Part shown: piece after piece, positions 39,492-48,488 of the stretch
Layout: every line of letters begins with the position of its first letter
Numbering within the stretch: the stretch's first letter is position 1
NCBI GenBank assembly: GCA_036744005.1
Contig: DAINOJ010000006.1
Coordinates: forward strand, 1 to 64,000
Length of the DNA stretch: 64,000 bases
DNA from: CALCNS01 sp937897315
Lineage (GTDB): Bacteria > Bacillota > JAAYKD01
Reading direction: 5' to 3'
The notes under the pieces: generated by a model
What the model saw: the letters and a program-made list of their open reading frames with translations, nothing else
The model's database searches: none
Told to the model about the DNA's origin: nothing
Position numbers and translations under genes: made by a program

Positions 39492-41047
39492 CAGAGATGG
39501 AATATTTGAATCATTGGGGGTATGAACTCCAAGTATTATTGCAGATACTACCTCAGAATTTGCAGGCACACCTACTGACAGAGACATTAGATGACCTTAT
39601 TGAAGTCGTAATGGACTTAGGGCGCATTCCCGAAGCTAGGTTTCCGGAAAGATATCGATATTTGGGAGATGATCCGATTACAAACGAAGACTTACTATCG
39701 GTAATTGAACATTTGGGTCCCTTTGGAGACGATAATAGGGCTGGCATTGAGCGAACCTTGCATCGTATCTCAGCAATCCGAAATCGTTCCGGAAAAATAA
39801 TTGGGTTAACACTAAGAGTTGGTAGAGCTTTGTTTGGTACCATCGACTCCATTCGTGATGTAGTTGCCAAGAATCAAAGTATTTTGCTCCTAGGGAAGCC
39901 GGGAGTAGGTAAAACAACCATGCTACGGGAAATGGCAAGGGTCTTGGCGGACGAAATGGAAAAAAGGGTGGTTGTTGTGGATACTTCAAACGAAATAGCC
40001 GGAGATGGAGATATTCCTCATCCGGGAATTGGTCATGCCCGTAGAATGCAAGTTCCTCAGGTGATGAGACAACATGCGGTGATGATTGAAGCGGTGGAGA
40101 ATCACATGCCTGAAGTTGTGGTGATTGACGAGATTGGTACAGAACAAGAGGCAGCTGCAGCTCGCACTATAGCGGAGCGTGGTGTAATGCTTGTTGCCAC
40201 AGCACATGGTATTACCTTACAGAATCTCATTCAAAATCCAACCATATCAGATTTGGTGGGTGGTATACAAACCGTAACCTTGAGTGATGAAGAAGCCCGG
40301 AGAAGAGGAACCCAAAAATCTGTTTTGGAACGAAAAGAGTCTCCTACTTTTGAGGTTCTCATTGAAATTGCCGGTCGCGAGAAGCTTCTCATTCATCATG
40401 ATGTTGCTGCCACGGTAGATTTACTCTTGAGGGGACATGAAGTAGTACCTGAAGTTCGAATCAAAGGAGAACAAGGTGAGTGGAAAGTAGAGCAAGAGAG
40501 TGAAGTAGCCAAGAACCGTCAAGATTTGGAGGTTCTAGATCATGGTACAGCCATTGAGAAAGCAGCTCGTTTCGTCAATGTCTTAAAAGTTTATCCGTAT
40601 GCCGTGAATCGAAATCTAATGGAGAAAGCCATAAAGAATCATCGCTTGCCGATTCAAGTAAGCAGAGAATTAAATGGTAGTGATGTGTTTGTTACACTAA
40701 AATCTCAGATCAGAAAATTACCGGAGAAATTACTGGAAGCACATCAGAATGGAATCCCTGTTTTAACAGTTCGAGCCAATACTTTCCCACAAATAGAGAC
40801 GATGCTAAAAGATATGGTCCGAAGAAGTCCGGATGTAGCAGGAAAGAATCAAGGGGAAGGCTGGTTAGATCCCTTAGAAGAAGCAGAGTTAGCCATAGAA
40901 AAAGTGATGGAAACTCAAAAACCGGTGGAATTACAACCTCAAGAATCCTACTATCGAAGATTACAGCACGAACTAGCTGAGCAGTATCGTTTGCGTTCGA
41001 GGTCGGTTGGTGACGAGCCCAAGAGAAGGGTTGTCATATTCGTTTAG
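39488..41047 (+). CDS. Ycf45/SpoIIIAA-like ATPase with R3H domain
   Basis: 519 aa. Central AAA ATPase close to SpoIIIAA and chloroplast Ycf45: Walker A GKPGVGKTTMLRE at about 136-148, VVVIDEIGTEQEA as Walker B and TAHG as sensor. An N-terminal 110-residue domain precedes it. The C-terminus has an R3H nucleic-acid-binding motif (RRLQH ... RSVGDEPKRRV). Function is unknown; the combination suggests RNA or single-strand DNA binding driven by ATP. Not SpoIIIAA itself, which lacks R3H and is followed by spoIIIAB. Overlaps the fumarase beta gene by 4 nt. Confidence 0.87.
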   Translation: MTEMEYLNHWGYELQVLLQILPQNLQAHLLTETLDDLIEVVMDLGRIPEARFPERYRYLGDDPITNEDLLSVIEHLGPFGDDNRAGIERTLHRISAIRNRSGKIIGLTLRVGRALFGTIDSIRDVVAKNQSILLLGKPGVGKTTMLREMARVLADEMEKRVVVVDTSNEIAGDGDIPHPGIGHARRMQVPQVMRQHAVMIEAVENHMPEVVVIDEIGTEQEAAAARTIAERGVMLVATAHGITLQNLIQNPTISDLVGGIQTVTLSDEEARRRGTQKSVLERKESPTFEVLIEIAGREKLLIHHDVAATVDLLLRGHEVVPEVRIKGEQGEWKVEQESEVAKNRQDLEVLDHGTAIEKAARFVNVLKVYPYAVNRNLMEKAIKNHRLPIQVSRELNGSDVFVTLKSQIRKLPEKLLEAHQNGIPVLTVRANTFPQIETMLKDMVRRSPDVAGKNQGEGWLDPLEEAELAIEKVMETQKPVELQPQESYYRRLQHELAEQYRLRSRSVGDEPKRRVVIFV

Positions 41048-41049
41048 TC

Positions 41050-41078
41050 TTGACGGGTTTTGCTAAAGCATGTATAAT
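41050..41078 (+). promoter_or_regulatory. darA promoter
   Basis: TTGACG (41050-41055), 17-bp spacer, TATAAT (41073-41078). The -35 begins right after the stop codon of the R3H gene. Confidence 0.85.
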
Positions 41079-41123
41079 CTAAGTACAAACTCCAGCGAGA
41101 GTGGAACGAATGGAGGTATTTAT

Positions 41124-41453
41124 ATGAAGATGATTATTGCTGTCATTCAGGATCAAGATTCTCATGAGGCTGCCGGTGCTTTGGTGGCAGCAGGATTCCG
41201 TTCCACCAGATTGTCCAGTACAGGTGGGTTCCTTCGATCAGGAAACACAACTCTATTGATCGGTGTGGAAGACAAGAAGGTAGAAGAAGTTTGCCAGATT
41301 ATTCGTGATGTTTGTCAATCCCGTACTCAAGTGGTCAATCCTGTAACCCCAATGGCTTCTACATTGGAGTCTTTTACGTCCTTTCCGGTAGAAGTCGTGA
41401 TTGGCGGTGCGATTATTTTTGTCATCGATGTGGAACGTTTCGAACGTGCCTAA
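41124..41453 (+). CDS. darA: Cyclic-di-AMP receptor DarA (PstA/YaaQ)
   Basis: 109 aa. PII-like fold. The nucleotide-binding stretch FRSTRLSSTGGFLRSGNTTL is nearly identical to the characterised receptors (TKLATTGGFLR-GNTT), and VGGA-like VIGGAIIFVIDVERFER closes the protein. It senses c-di-AMP; the output is not known. The start at 41124 has GGAGG 7 nt upstream; an extension to 41070 has no ribosome site. In Bacillus tmk lies just upstream; it does not here. Pairs functionally with PgpH at 58-60 kb. Confidence 0.95.
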   Translation: MKMIIAVIQDQDSHEAAGALVAAGFRSTRLSSTGGFLRSGNTTLLIGVEDKKVEEVCQIIRDVCQSRTQVVNPVTPMASTLESFTSFPVEVVIGGAIIFVIDVERFERA

Positions 41454-41805
41454 ATATAAGGACCGAAGAAAAAATGTACCGATTCCTCAGGAAGACATTC
41501 TTAAACAGATTGAACAAGTGGGGGAGAGGTTATTGCAACATAGGGAAGCACAAGAGTTCCGTTTGTTTCAGAGACTGGTGAAAGACTTTACATCCTGGGC
41601 TATCCGTAAAGAACAAGAAGGGGAAGAAGAAACCATACAATACATAGATCCCTATGCCCCGGTTATACAAAGAGCTATAGACAAAGATATCACCCGATTA
41701 CTTCTCCTTCTCAAAGACAAAGATATGAATTCTGCCAAAATAGCAGAACGAATTGATGAAATTCAGGCAAATGTACGAGATTTGATTGCTCTAAAACAGA
41801 AATAG
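41446..41805 (+). CDS. YaaR family (DUF327) protein
   Basis: 119 aa, charged and fully helical: IEQVGERLLQHREAQEFRLFQRLVKDFTSWAI and a C-terminal coiled coil (IAERIDEIQANVRDLIAL). Matches the DUF327/YaaR family found between darA and holB. No function is known. Start is uncertain: GTG at 41446, overlapping the darA stop by 8 nt, is preferred for translational coupling; ATG at 41428 and TTG at 41401 are also in frame but have no ribosome site. Confidence 0.8.
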   Translation: MPKYKDRRKNVPIPQEDILKQIEQVGERLLQHREAQEFRLFQRLVKDFTSWAIRKEQEGEEETIQYIDPYAPVIQRAIDKDITRLLLLLKDKDMNSAKIAERIDEIQANVRDLIALKQK

Positions 41806-41841
41806 CGGGTTTCGTTTACGATCCGTTTGGTATTTGCAGCG

Positions 41842-41908
41842 CCATCTGTTGGCGGGCGTTTCTCGGATGTATCTATACATCTGCTGACGTCACCGACAGA
41901 TGGTTTTT
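41842..41908 (+). promoter_or_regulatory. Nested hairpin with U-tract between yaaR and holB
   Basis: The outer stem CCATCTGTTGG (41842-41852) pairs with CCGACAGATGG (41893-41903), followed by TTTTTATT. Inside its 40-nt loop is a second stem GATGTA-TCTA-TACATC (41866-41881). It could be a terminator/attenuator or a structured leader. The holB ribosome site starts about 10 nt downstream. Confidence 0.55.
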
Positions 41909-41924
41909 ATTATAGGAGGGTCAA

Positions 41925-42914
41925 ATGTGGACGAATCGAATCGTCGGACAAGAGTATGCGGTAGAATTATTTGAGCATGTGTTTCAAAACGACAAGCTAG
42001 CACAGAGTTACTTATTTTATGGTCCAGAAGGTGTGGGGAAACGTACGTTTGCCTCTTCTTTAGCCAAAGCGGTTTTCTGCAGAAATGGATACGGCGTGGG
42101 ATGTGGATCTTGCCCAGCTTGTCTCAAAGTAGAGCATCAGGCTCATGCAGATTTTCTGATGATTCAGCCACTAGAAGGAAAACAATCCATTAGCATAGAT
42201 CAGGTAAGACAATTACCCTCTATTCTTTATAGAAAGCCACAGGAAGGTCAAAAGCGCATCGTGGTCATCGATTCCTTAGATGATATGGAAGTCATCGCAC
42301 AAAATGCATTGTTGAAACTTCTTGAGGAACCCCCTCAGGATAACGTGCTAATTTTGCTAGCTCGTCAGATACAGCAAATTTTACCGACGATTCAATCACG
42401 TTGTCAACCTGTGCGGTTCCGTCCGTTAACAACAAAGGAAGTAGCAACGGTTTTATCGCTTCAATTTCCAGAGAAAAAATATCCGGAAGCAGCCTTTGTT
42501 TTGGCAAGAGGTAGTGTGTCAGAAGCGTTGAATATTGCGGACAATCAACAATTAATGACTTTATATTTAGAGGCAATTGAGTGGTTTTTTCAAGAAGAAG
42601 ATTGGAAAGATAGAGATCGAACTGAGTGGATTTCTCAACAGGAAAAAGCGAATTGGTCACGAGATGAGTTTATCCTCTTCTGGGAAATCTGGCAAGGGTT
42701 GTATCGTGACAGATTAATCATCGCTGCTGGTGGACAAGGTGGATTGTTACAACATCAAAATCTTGAAGACCGGTATAGAACCATGAAAATGTTGTCCGCA
42801 TCAGAGATGATTCGGCGTTTATATGAAATAGACCAAGGCTTGCTACGATTGAAGAAGCGTGGCAATGGCCCAATGGTCACAGAAGCGATTTTAATGAAGT
42901 GGAGACGTGAATAG
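41925..42914 (+). CDS. holB: DNA polymerase III delta' subunit
   Basis: 329 aa. Clamp-loader subunit with Walker A-like GPEGVGKRTFASS at about 34-46, the zinc site (CRNGYGVGCGSCPAC, about 53-67), LLKLLEEPPQDN and QSRCQPVRF. A delta' rather than gamma because of its length and location in the darA-yaaR-holB-ricT cluster. GGAGGG precedes the ATG by 7 nt. One nt separates it from ricT. Confidence 0.94.
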   Translation: MWTNRIVGQEYAVELFEHVFQNDKLAQSYLFYGPEGVGKRTFASSLAKAVFCRNGYGVGCGSCPACLKVEHQAHADFLMIQPLEGKQSISIDQVRQLPSILYRKPQEGQKRIVVIDSLDDMEVIAQNALLKLLEEPPQDNVLILLARQIQQILPTIQSRCQPVRFRPLTTKEVATVLSLQFPEKKYPEAAFVLARGSVSEALNIADNQQLMTLYLEAIEWFFQEEDWKDRDRTEWISQQEKANWSRDEFILFWEIWQGLYRDRLIIAAGGQGGLLQHQNLEDRYRTMKMLSASEMIRRLYEIDQGLLRLKKRGNGPMVTEAILMKWRRE

Positions 42915-42915
42915 A

Positions 42916-43809
42916 ATGCCAATCGTAGTAGGCGTACGTTTTAAAAGCGCCGGGAAAATCTATTATTTCGATCCGATGCAAATTGATGCATCAGTAGGGG
43001 ATCGTGTTATTGTGGAAACATCCCGTGGAGTAGAAATGGGAGAATTAGTATTAGCTCACCGTCAAGTAGAATTAAATACAACCAACACTCCTTTGAAACC
43101 AATTTTGCGAAAAGCAACCGAGAAAGATGTAGCTCAGTGGGAAGAACTTCGAACGGAAGAGAAAAAAGCGTTGTCCGTTTGTCAAGAAAAAATTCGAAAT
43201 CACAATTTAGAAATGAAACTTGTCGATGTAGAGTATGCATTCGATCGTAGTAAATTGACTTTCTATTTTACCGCTGAAGGCAGAATTGATTTCAGAGAGT
43301 TGGTGCGAGATTTAGCTTCCGTCTTCCATACCCGAATTGAATTGCGTCAAATCGGGGTGCGCGATGAAGCAAAAGCGTTGGGTGGATTAGGGCCTTGTGG
43401 TCGTTCTATATGCTGTGCAACCTTTTTGGGGGATTTCGTTCCGGTTTCGATTAAGATGGCGAAAGAACAAAATCTATCCTTGAATCCTGCTAAAATCTCC
43501 GGTATTTGTGGGAGACTGTTATGTTGTTTGAAATACGAATCCGAAGGATATGGTATGGAAGGGCTTGATGTCCCTGAACTCGGAAGTATGGTTGTGACCA
43601 CCATGGGTGAGGGGGTTGTGACACATATTCGAACCAACAAGGGAGTTGTACGAGTTCGTTTGACCGAAACCAATAAAGAAAAAGATTTTTCGTTGGATGA
43701 AGTGGTGTTGGTTAGCCCACAGAAAAACTGTGAGGAGTGCAAAAAGCATAGTTCTATCTATCTCGAGGAGGATGAGGAGGATCCGATTGGAAAGGGAAAT
43801 CACTCCTAA
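42916..43809 (+). CDS. ricT: PSP1-domain protein RicT (YaaT)
   Basis: 297 aa. The PSP1 domain occupies about 60-200. Cysteines in LGGLGPCGRSICCATF and GICGRLLCCLKYE match those of Bacillus RicT, which with RicA and RicF forms an Fe-S complex that directs RNase Y mRNA processing and affects sporulation and competence. The C-terminus adds CEECKKH and an acidic tail. ATG 42916 is preferred over an in-frame GTG at 42907 because of spacing to GGAG. yabA, which usually follows, is missing. The end overlaps trmN6. Confidence 0.93.
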   Translation: MPIVVGVRFKSAGKIYYFDPMQIDASVGDRVIVETSRGVEMGELVLAHRQVELNTTNTPLKPILRKATEKDVAQWEELRTEEKKALSVCQEKIRNHNLEMKLVDVEYAFDRSKLTFYFTAEGRIDFRELVRDLASVFHTRIELRQIGVRDEAKALGGLGPCGRSICCATFLGDFVPVSIKMAKEQNLSLNPAKISGICGRLLCCLKYESEGYGMEGLDVPELGSMVVTTMGEGVVTHIRTNKGVVRVRLTETNKEKDFSLDEVVLVSPQKNCEECKKHSSIYLEEDEEDPIGKGNHS

Positions 43810-44581
43810 TAGAGTACGGATGGACATGTATCGAAAAGAACACGAACGCATCGATTTATTGAGCGACTGCGATGCCATGATTTTACAAGACCCACATTCA
43901 TTCTGCTTTGGAATGGATGCGGTCTTGTTGTCGTACTTTTCTACTTTAAAAGCACATGATCATATTTGTGAGTTTGGCACGGGAACTGGCATCGTACCCA
44001 TTATTTTGAGTAGAAGAAATCCAACGATTCGGGCAATCGCATTTGAGATTCAAAAAGACACGGCCAACATGGCACATCGCTCGGTCTTAATGAATGGTTT
44101 TCAACATCAGATTTCTATCCTTCATGAAGATTTCTGTCGAGCAGAAGAGCTCTTTGGCCCGGGTTCGTTTGATTTGGTCATTGCGAACCCTCCTTATGGT
44201 GCGAGAGGGCAAGGACTAATCAATCCCATACAGGAGAAAGCCTTAGCAAGACATGAGCTGACGGTTTCTTTAGAACAATGGCTCTTTGTCGCCTCTCGTT
44301 TGCTAAAAACCAAAGGTCGACTGGCGATGGTTTATAAACCTCAACGATTACCCGAACTAATTGTTCTTCTTAAAAAACACCGCCTCGAACCGAAAAGACT
44401 CATCTTCATTCAGTCGTTTGCGCGTCAGGAACCCCATTTGATTTTCCTTGAATCTGTGAAAGATGCCGGGAGTGAATTGAGAGTGGAACCTACATGTATC
44501 ATCTATGAGGATAACGGATCATATACGAAAGAATTGTTGAATATTTACAAAGGAGCTGGGCGTTTTGAACGAAGAACCTAG
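43787..44581 (+). CDS. tRNA1(Val) A37 N6-methyltransferase-like protein
   Basis: 264 aa. Class I SAM methyltransferase with CEFGTGTGIVPIIL as motif I and VIANPPYG as the NPPY catalytic motif of N6-adenine methylases. It matches YabB/TrmN6, which lies between yabA and rsmI in Bacillus. Start is uncertain: TTG 43787 has GGAGG 6 nt upstream and is preferred; this overlaps ricT by 23 nt. The later ATGs at 43820 and 43826 would shorten it. Overlaps rsmI by 17 nt. Confidence 0.85.
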   Translation: MEREITPNRVRMDMYRKEHERIDLLSDCDAMILQDPHSFCFGMDAVLLSYFSTLKAHDHICEFGTGTGIVPIILSRRNPTIRAIAFEIQKDTANMAHRSVLMNGFQHQISILHEDFCRAEELFGPGSFDLVIANPPYGARGQGLINPIQEKALARHELTVSLEQWLFVASRLLKTKGRLAMVYKPQRLPELIVLLKKHRLEPKRLIFIQSFARQEPHLIFLESVKDAGSELRVEPTCIIYEDNGSYTKELLNIYKGAGRFERRT

Positions 44582-45449
44582 ATTATTTCTAGTTGCTACA
44601 CCGATTGGAAACTTAGAGGATATTAGCTTAAGGGCACTCAGAATCCTAAAAGAAGTCGATTGGATTGCAGCAGAAGACACTCGGCATACAGGGCTTTTAT
44701 TGAAGCATTTTGAGATTAAAAAACCGATGATTAGTTATCGCGAGCATAACCAGAATCAGGCAGGATCGCAAATCATGACACTATTGAGCGAAGGGCAGAA
44801 AGTCGCTTTGGTTAGTGATGCTGGAATGCCGGGAATATCGGACCCTGGAGTACATTTGGTTCGGTTGGCCATGGATAACCAAGTTCCTTACACCATTATT
44901 CCCGGTGCGAGTGCGGGAATCTCAGCCCTCATTTTGTCGGGTCTCAATACGGAGCGTTTTACTTTCGAAGGCTTTTTGCCAATCAAGAACAATATCCGTT
45001 TAAAACGCTTGAAAGAAATCGCTCAGGACAAAAGAACACTGATTCTCTATGAAGCTCCACATCGTATCATGAAAACACTACTCGACCTCAAGGCGCATAT
45101 CCAGCAGAATCGACAGGTTGTGTTGGTCCGCGAGATGACCAAAATTCATGAGGAAGTTGTCAGAGGGAATGTAGATGAACTTATAGAATGGGCGAATCAT
45201 CGAACCGTGAAAGGTGAGATTGTTTTGTTGTTGGAAGGAGCACAACAAGAGGTGGTATCACTTCCGAATGATATTGTGTTACGAGACGAACTCATGGCTT
45301 TGCTTTCTAAAGGAGTTAGCAAAAAAAACGCTGTCGAGCAACTCTCGCAATCTTATCCCATCAACCGGCAAGAGTTATATCGAATTTTGCTTCAAGAAGA
45401 AACGAGTGACGGAGATAATTATGGAACCATTACAAAGAATCCTACCTAA
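44565..45449 (+). CDS. rsmI: 16S rRNA (cytidine-1402 2'-O)-methyltransferase
   Basis: 294 aa. Tetrapyrrole-methylase fold: LVATPIGNLEDIS at the N-terminus, AEDTRHTG, ALVSDAGMPGISDPG and IIPGASAGISALILSG are family landmarks. Methylates C1402 in the decoding centre. TTG start with AAAGGAG 8 nt upstream. The GIY-YIG gene yazA that usually precedes it is absent. Its end overlaps the following TtcA-like gene by 29 nt. Confidence 0.95.
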   Translation: MNEEPRLFLVATPIGNLEDISLRALRILKEVDWIAAEDTRHTGLLLKHFEIKKPMISYREHNQNQAGSQIMTLLSEGQKVALVSDAGMPGISDPGVHLVRLAMDNQVPYTIIPGASAGISALILSGLNTERFTFEGFLPIKNNIRLKRLKEIAQDKRTLILYEAPHRIMKTLLDLKAHIQQNRQVVLVREMTKIHEEVVRGNVDELIEWANHRTVKGEIVLLLEGAQQEVVSLPNDIVLRDELMALLSKGVSKKNAVEQLSQSYPINRQELYRILLQEETSDGDNYGTITKNPT

Positions 45450-46233
45450 AAACTATACCAAACCCATCTGGAGAGCCATTATGGAGTTTGATATGATAAA
45501 GCCCGGAGATCGTATCATGGTTGGCTTATCAGGAGGGAAAGACTCTTCTTTTTTGTTGTATGCATTATGGGTTTTGCAAAAACAAACTATGATACCGTTC
45601 GACTTGGCTGCTGTATCAGTGGATCCCGGTTTCTCTGAGATGCGTCCTGGACCAAGACTTCAAGCTTTGTGTGACTCCATGCAAATACCCTTATTCTTGG
45701 AGGAACTGCCATTGATGAAAGATGTCATCTTCACCGGCAAGAGTAACGACAGCCCTTGTGCGAGATGTGCTTTTTTCCGCCGTGGAGCGGTGAATAGGGT
45801 AGCGGTCAAAGAAGGCTACAATAAGTTAGCATTAGGGCACCATCACGATGATGCGGTTGAAACATTCTTGATGAGCATTCTTTATTCCGGGCAAATCACC
45901 ACATTTCTGCCGGTTACACCTCAGGATCGGGCTGGCATAACAGTCATCCGTCCCATCATCTACTTAAGAGAGAAAGAAATCAGAGCTGCTAAGAAGTTTT
46001 TTCCTTTTGAACCGATATCATCTTGTTGCCCTCGTGATGGAAATTCCACTCGATCGGATGTCAAGAAACTGATTCACCAATTACACGAGGAAAACCACTC
46101 TATCTATGATAATCTAAGTGCAGCTATGCGATTTAAACCAGAAAAAGCGGTTCTTTGGCCGTCTTCCTTAACGAGAGAAGAAATGAGAGAACGGTATATT
46201 CAGAAAATTGCAGAAAAAGAGATAAGCTTATAG
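45421..46233 (+). CDS. TtcA-like PP-loop tRNA thiolation protein
   Basis: 270 aa. PP-loop ATPase motif LSGGKDSS at about 36-43. CARC and a later SSCCPRD supply the three cysteines that hold the Fe-S cluster in TtcA-type enzymes; GHHHDDAVETFLM is also conserved. TtcA forms 2-thiocytidine at tRNA position 32, but related proteins act at other sites. ATG at 45421 with CGGAG 6-7 nt upstream. Starts within rsmI. Not usual at this locus in Bacillus. Confidence 0.85.
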   Translation: MEPLQRILPKNYTKPIWRAIMEFDMIKPGDRIMVGLSGGKDSSFLLYALWVLQKQTMIPFDLAAVSVDPGFSEMRPGPRLQALCDSMQIPLFLEELPLMKDVIFTGKSNDSPCARCAFFRRGAVNRVAVKEGYNKLALGHHHDDAVETFLMSILYSGQITTFLPVTPQDRAGITVIRPIIYLREKEIRAAKKFFPFEPISSCCPRDGNSTRSDVKKLIHQLHEENHSIYDNLSAAMRFKPEKAVLWPSSLTREEMRERYIQKIAEKEISL

Positions 46234-46256
46234 ATACATGAACGGAGGTGTTACCA

Positions 46257-48191
46257 TTGAGCTTACTGTCTGTTTATCAAGTCTCCAAATATTTTGGTAG
46301 CACGAAGATTTTAGATCACATTCAATTTGAGATCTACGAAAACGATAGAATCGGTTTGATTGGTAGAAATGGAACCGGAAAAACAACATTATTAAGAATC
46401 CTAACAGGGGAAATGGATTATGATGGAGAGGACGATAGTTTTTTTCGCAAAGCATCCGGTATCCGTATTGGATGGTTAAGACAACAAGATGAACTGGGTG
46501 GAGATATCGACTTATGGACCTCGATGTGTTCAGTTTTTCGCGAAATGGACATCCTAGAATTACGAATCCGAGCTTTGGAAAAAGATATGGCGAATCCAGA
46601 GATTTACAATGATGAGTCACGTTTTCAAGAGGTTTGCGACCGATATGCGCGAGCCACTGCAGAATTTGAGCATTCGGGCGGATATACAATTACCAGCGAG
46701 ATCAGAGCCATTTTGTTTGGACTGGGTTTTCTTGAATCGGATTTCACCTTAAAGCTAAATGATCTATCGGGTGGTCAAAGAATGCGTGCTGCTTTAGCAA
46801 GGGTATTACTGCAAAATCCGGAGCTGTTGCTTCTGGACGAACCAACGAATCATTTGGATATCGAGGCAGTAGAGTGGTTGGAAGCTTATTTACGAACTTA
46901 TAAAGGAGCAGTGTTGCTGGTTTCCCATGATCGGTATTTTCTAGATCGAGTCGTTCAGAGAATTTTTGAAATTGAACATCAGGCTTTACTAACATATAAG
47001 GGGAACTACTCTTCCTATGTCATGCAGAAAAAAGAGAACCTTCGTCGCCAGGCGGATGTTTTCAGGCAGGTAGAAGAGGAACGAAAAAAGCTACGCAGGT
47101 TCATTGACCGTTTTCAAGCCGGTACAAAAGCGACAATGGCTAAAAGTAAAGCTAAAATGCTAGCTAGATTGGATCCTATAGAAGCTCCAAAGGCGGCTGC
47201 TGCATCGATGAAATTACAATTTACACCTCGTTTTAAAAGTGCGAATCGCGTTTTAATGCTGGAAGGGTTGGAAAAAGCATACGATCGTAAACTGTTTGGG
47301 CCATTGGACCTAACAGTTTATCGAGGGGAACGTATTGCTTTGGTAGGGCCCAATGGGGCGGGTAAAAGTACATTGCTATCCATTTTGACAGGCTTCAAAG
47401 AACCATCCGCCGGTGAAGTCCGATGGGGAGTCGGTGTAGAGTGGAGCTACTACCATCAAGCGCTAGATGATTTAGAAGAGTCCAATACAGTTCTAGATGA
47501 AATGATGTCGGCCGGTGACGATATGACTTATGGAGATGCAAGGAATATTCTTGGACGATTTCTAATGGTGGGTGAGGAAGTATTCAAAAAAGTATCTTCC
47601 TTAAGCGGTGGAGAGCGGAGCCGCCTGATGCTGGCAAAGTTATTCGTGCAAGGTGCTAATTGTATGTTGCTAGACGAACCAACCAATCATTTGGATATCG
47701 CTGCGAAAGAATCTTTAGAAGAAGCATTGACCCAATTTCCAGGTACCTTACTTTTCGTTTCACATGATCGCTACTTTATTGACCAAGTTGCTGACAAAGT
47801 GTGGGAAATGAAAGACGGCCAATTCAGAATCATTGAAGGCGGATGGACCGGATATCAGAATCTCTTAGAGTCAGAAAAAAACAATCAAATGATGCAGAAG
47901 ACAGAATCAAAAATTCTTGAAAAATCAGACGATAGTAAGAAGCGCGAAGAAGCAAAATATCGTAAACAACTCGAGAATGCGGTTCAAGAAGCTGAGAAAT
48001 GCTTGTCAGAGTTAGAGAAAGAGAAGATTGGCTTAGAATGGGCGATGTCCGAACCGAATTTTACCAAGCAACCGGATTTTCAAGTTCGTTTGAATCGGTA
48101 TCATGAACTACCAAAGAGCATAGAAGAGGCAACACAGCGTTGGCTGCAATTAAGTAGTGATTTGGAAGTTTTGAATCAACAAAAAAGGTGA
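46257..48191 (+). CDS. ABC-F family ATPase
   Basis: 644 aa, two ABC domains and no membrane segment. Walker A GRNGTGKTT and GPNGAGKST; signatures LSGGQRMRA and LSGGERSRL; Walker B with DEPTNHLDI in both. A 70-residue charged linker lies between, and a coiled-coil C-terminus (about 545-640) follows. ABC-F proteins act on ribosomes; the C-terminal coiled coil is seen in Uup/YdiF-type members. Antibiotic resistance cannot be inferred. TTG start at 46257 with GGAGG 8 nt upstream; GTG at 46248 overlaps the site. Confidence 0.9.
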   Translation: MSLLSVYQVSKYFGSTKILDHIQFEIYENDRIGLIGRNGTGKTTLLRILTGEMDYDGEDDSFFRKASGIRIGWLRQQDELGGDIDLWTSMCSVFREMDILELRIRALEKDMANPEIYNDESRFQEVCDRYARATAEFEHSGGYTITSEIRAILFGLGFLESDFTLKLNDLSGGQRMRAALARVLLQNPELLLLDEPTNHLDIEAVEWLEAYLRTYKGAVLLVSHDRYFLDRVVQRIFEIEHQALLTYKGNYSSYVMQKKENLRRQADVFRQVEEERKKLRRFIDRFQAGTKATMAKSKAKMLARLDPIEAPKAAAASMKLQFTPRFKSANRVLMLEGLEKAYDRKLFGPLDLTVYRGERIALVGPNGAGKSTLLSILTGFKEPSAGEVRWGVGVEWSYYHQALDDLEESNTVLDEMMSAGDDMTYGDARNILGRFLMVGEEVFKKVSSLSGGERSRLMLAKLFVQGANCMLLDEPTNHLDIAAKESLEEALTQFPGTLLFVSHDRYFIDQVADKVWEMKDGQFRIIEGGWTGYQNLLESEKNNQMMQKTESKILEKSDDSKKREEAKYRKQLENAVQEAEKCLSELEKEKIGLEWAMSEPNFTKQPDFQVRLNRYHELPKSIEEATQRWLQLSSDLEVLNQQKR

Positions 48192-48217
48192 CGAAATTTC
48201 TTTCGTCACCTTTTTGA
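48182..48217. terminator. Bidirectional terminator between ABC-F gene and abrB
   Basis: A perfect 15-bp stem (48182-48196 with 48201-48215) with loop TTTC and T/A runs on both flanks, between convergent genes. Confidence 0.88.
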
Positions 48218-48225
48218 TGTGTGTA

Positions 48226-48471
48226 TTACTGCATATTCTTAATTTCTGCCTTACAGGAGGAACAGATGTGTTTATCCATATACTGAATCAGGTTGCCTTC
48301 CTGACCACATAAAGCACAACTGGCTGAGAATTTCTTGAGCACAATAGTATCTTCGTCGGTGAAAATTTCAAGAGCATCCCTTTCACTGATATGTAAGGTT
48401 CTACGCAGTTCCATGGGGATGACGATGCGTCCTAGCTCATCGATTCGGCGAACGATTCCTGTAGCTTTCAT
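48226..48471 (-). CDS. abrB: AbrB-type transcription regulator with C-terminal zinc ribbon
   Basis: 81 aa. Residues 1-48 are a clear SpoVT-AbrB swapped-hairpin DNA-binding domain (MKATGIVRRIDELGRIVIP). The C-terminus has CALC and CSSC pairs (about 52-55 and 70-73), a putative zinc ribbon, instead of the multimerisation domain of Bacillus AbrB. It is a transition-state-type global regulator by family; its targets are unknown. It keeps the classical place next to metG but is transcribed away from it. Own promoter at 48510-48538. Confidence 0.9.
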   Translation of the reverse strand: MKATGIVRRIDELGRIVIPMELRRTLHISERDALEIFTDEDTIVLKKFSASCALCGQEGNLIQYMDKHICSSCKAEIKNMQ

Positions 48472-48488
48472 AATATACTCTCCTTCAT

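Noticed and set aside
39553..39989. Two antisense open frames of about 100 codons inside the R3H ATPase gene
   Set aside because: No ribosome sites, no recognisable protein sequence, and they lie opposite a strongly conserved ATPase domain. Shadows of codon usage.
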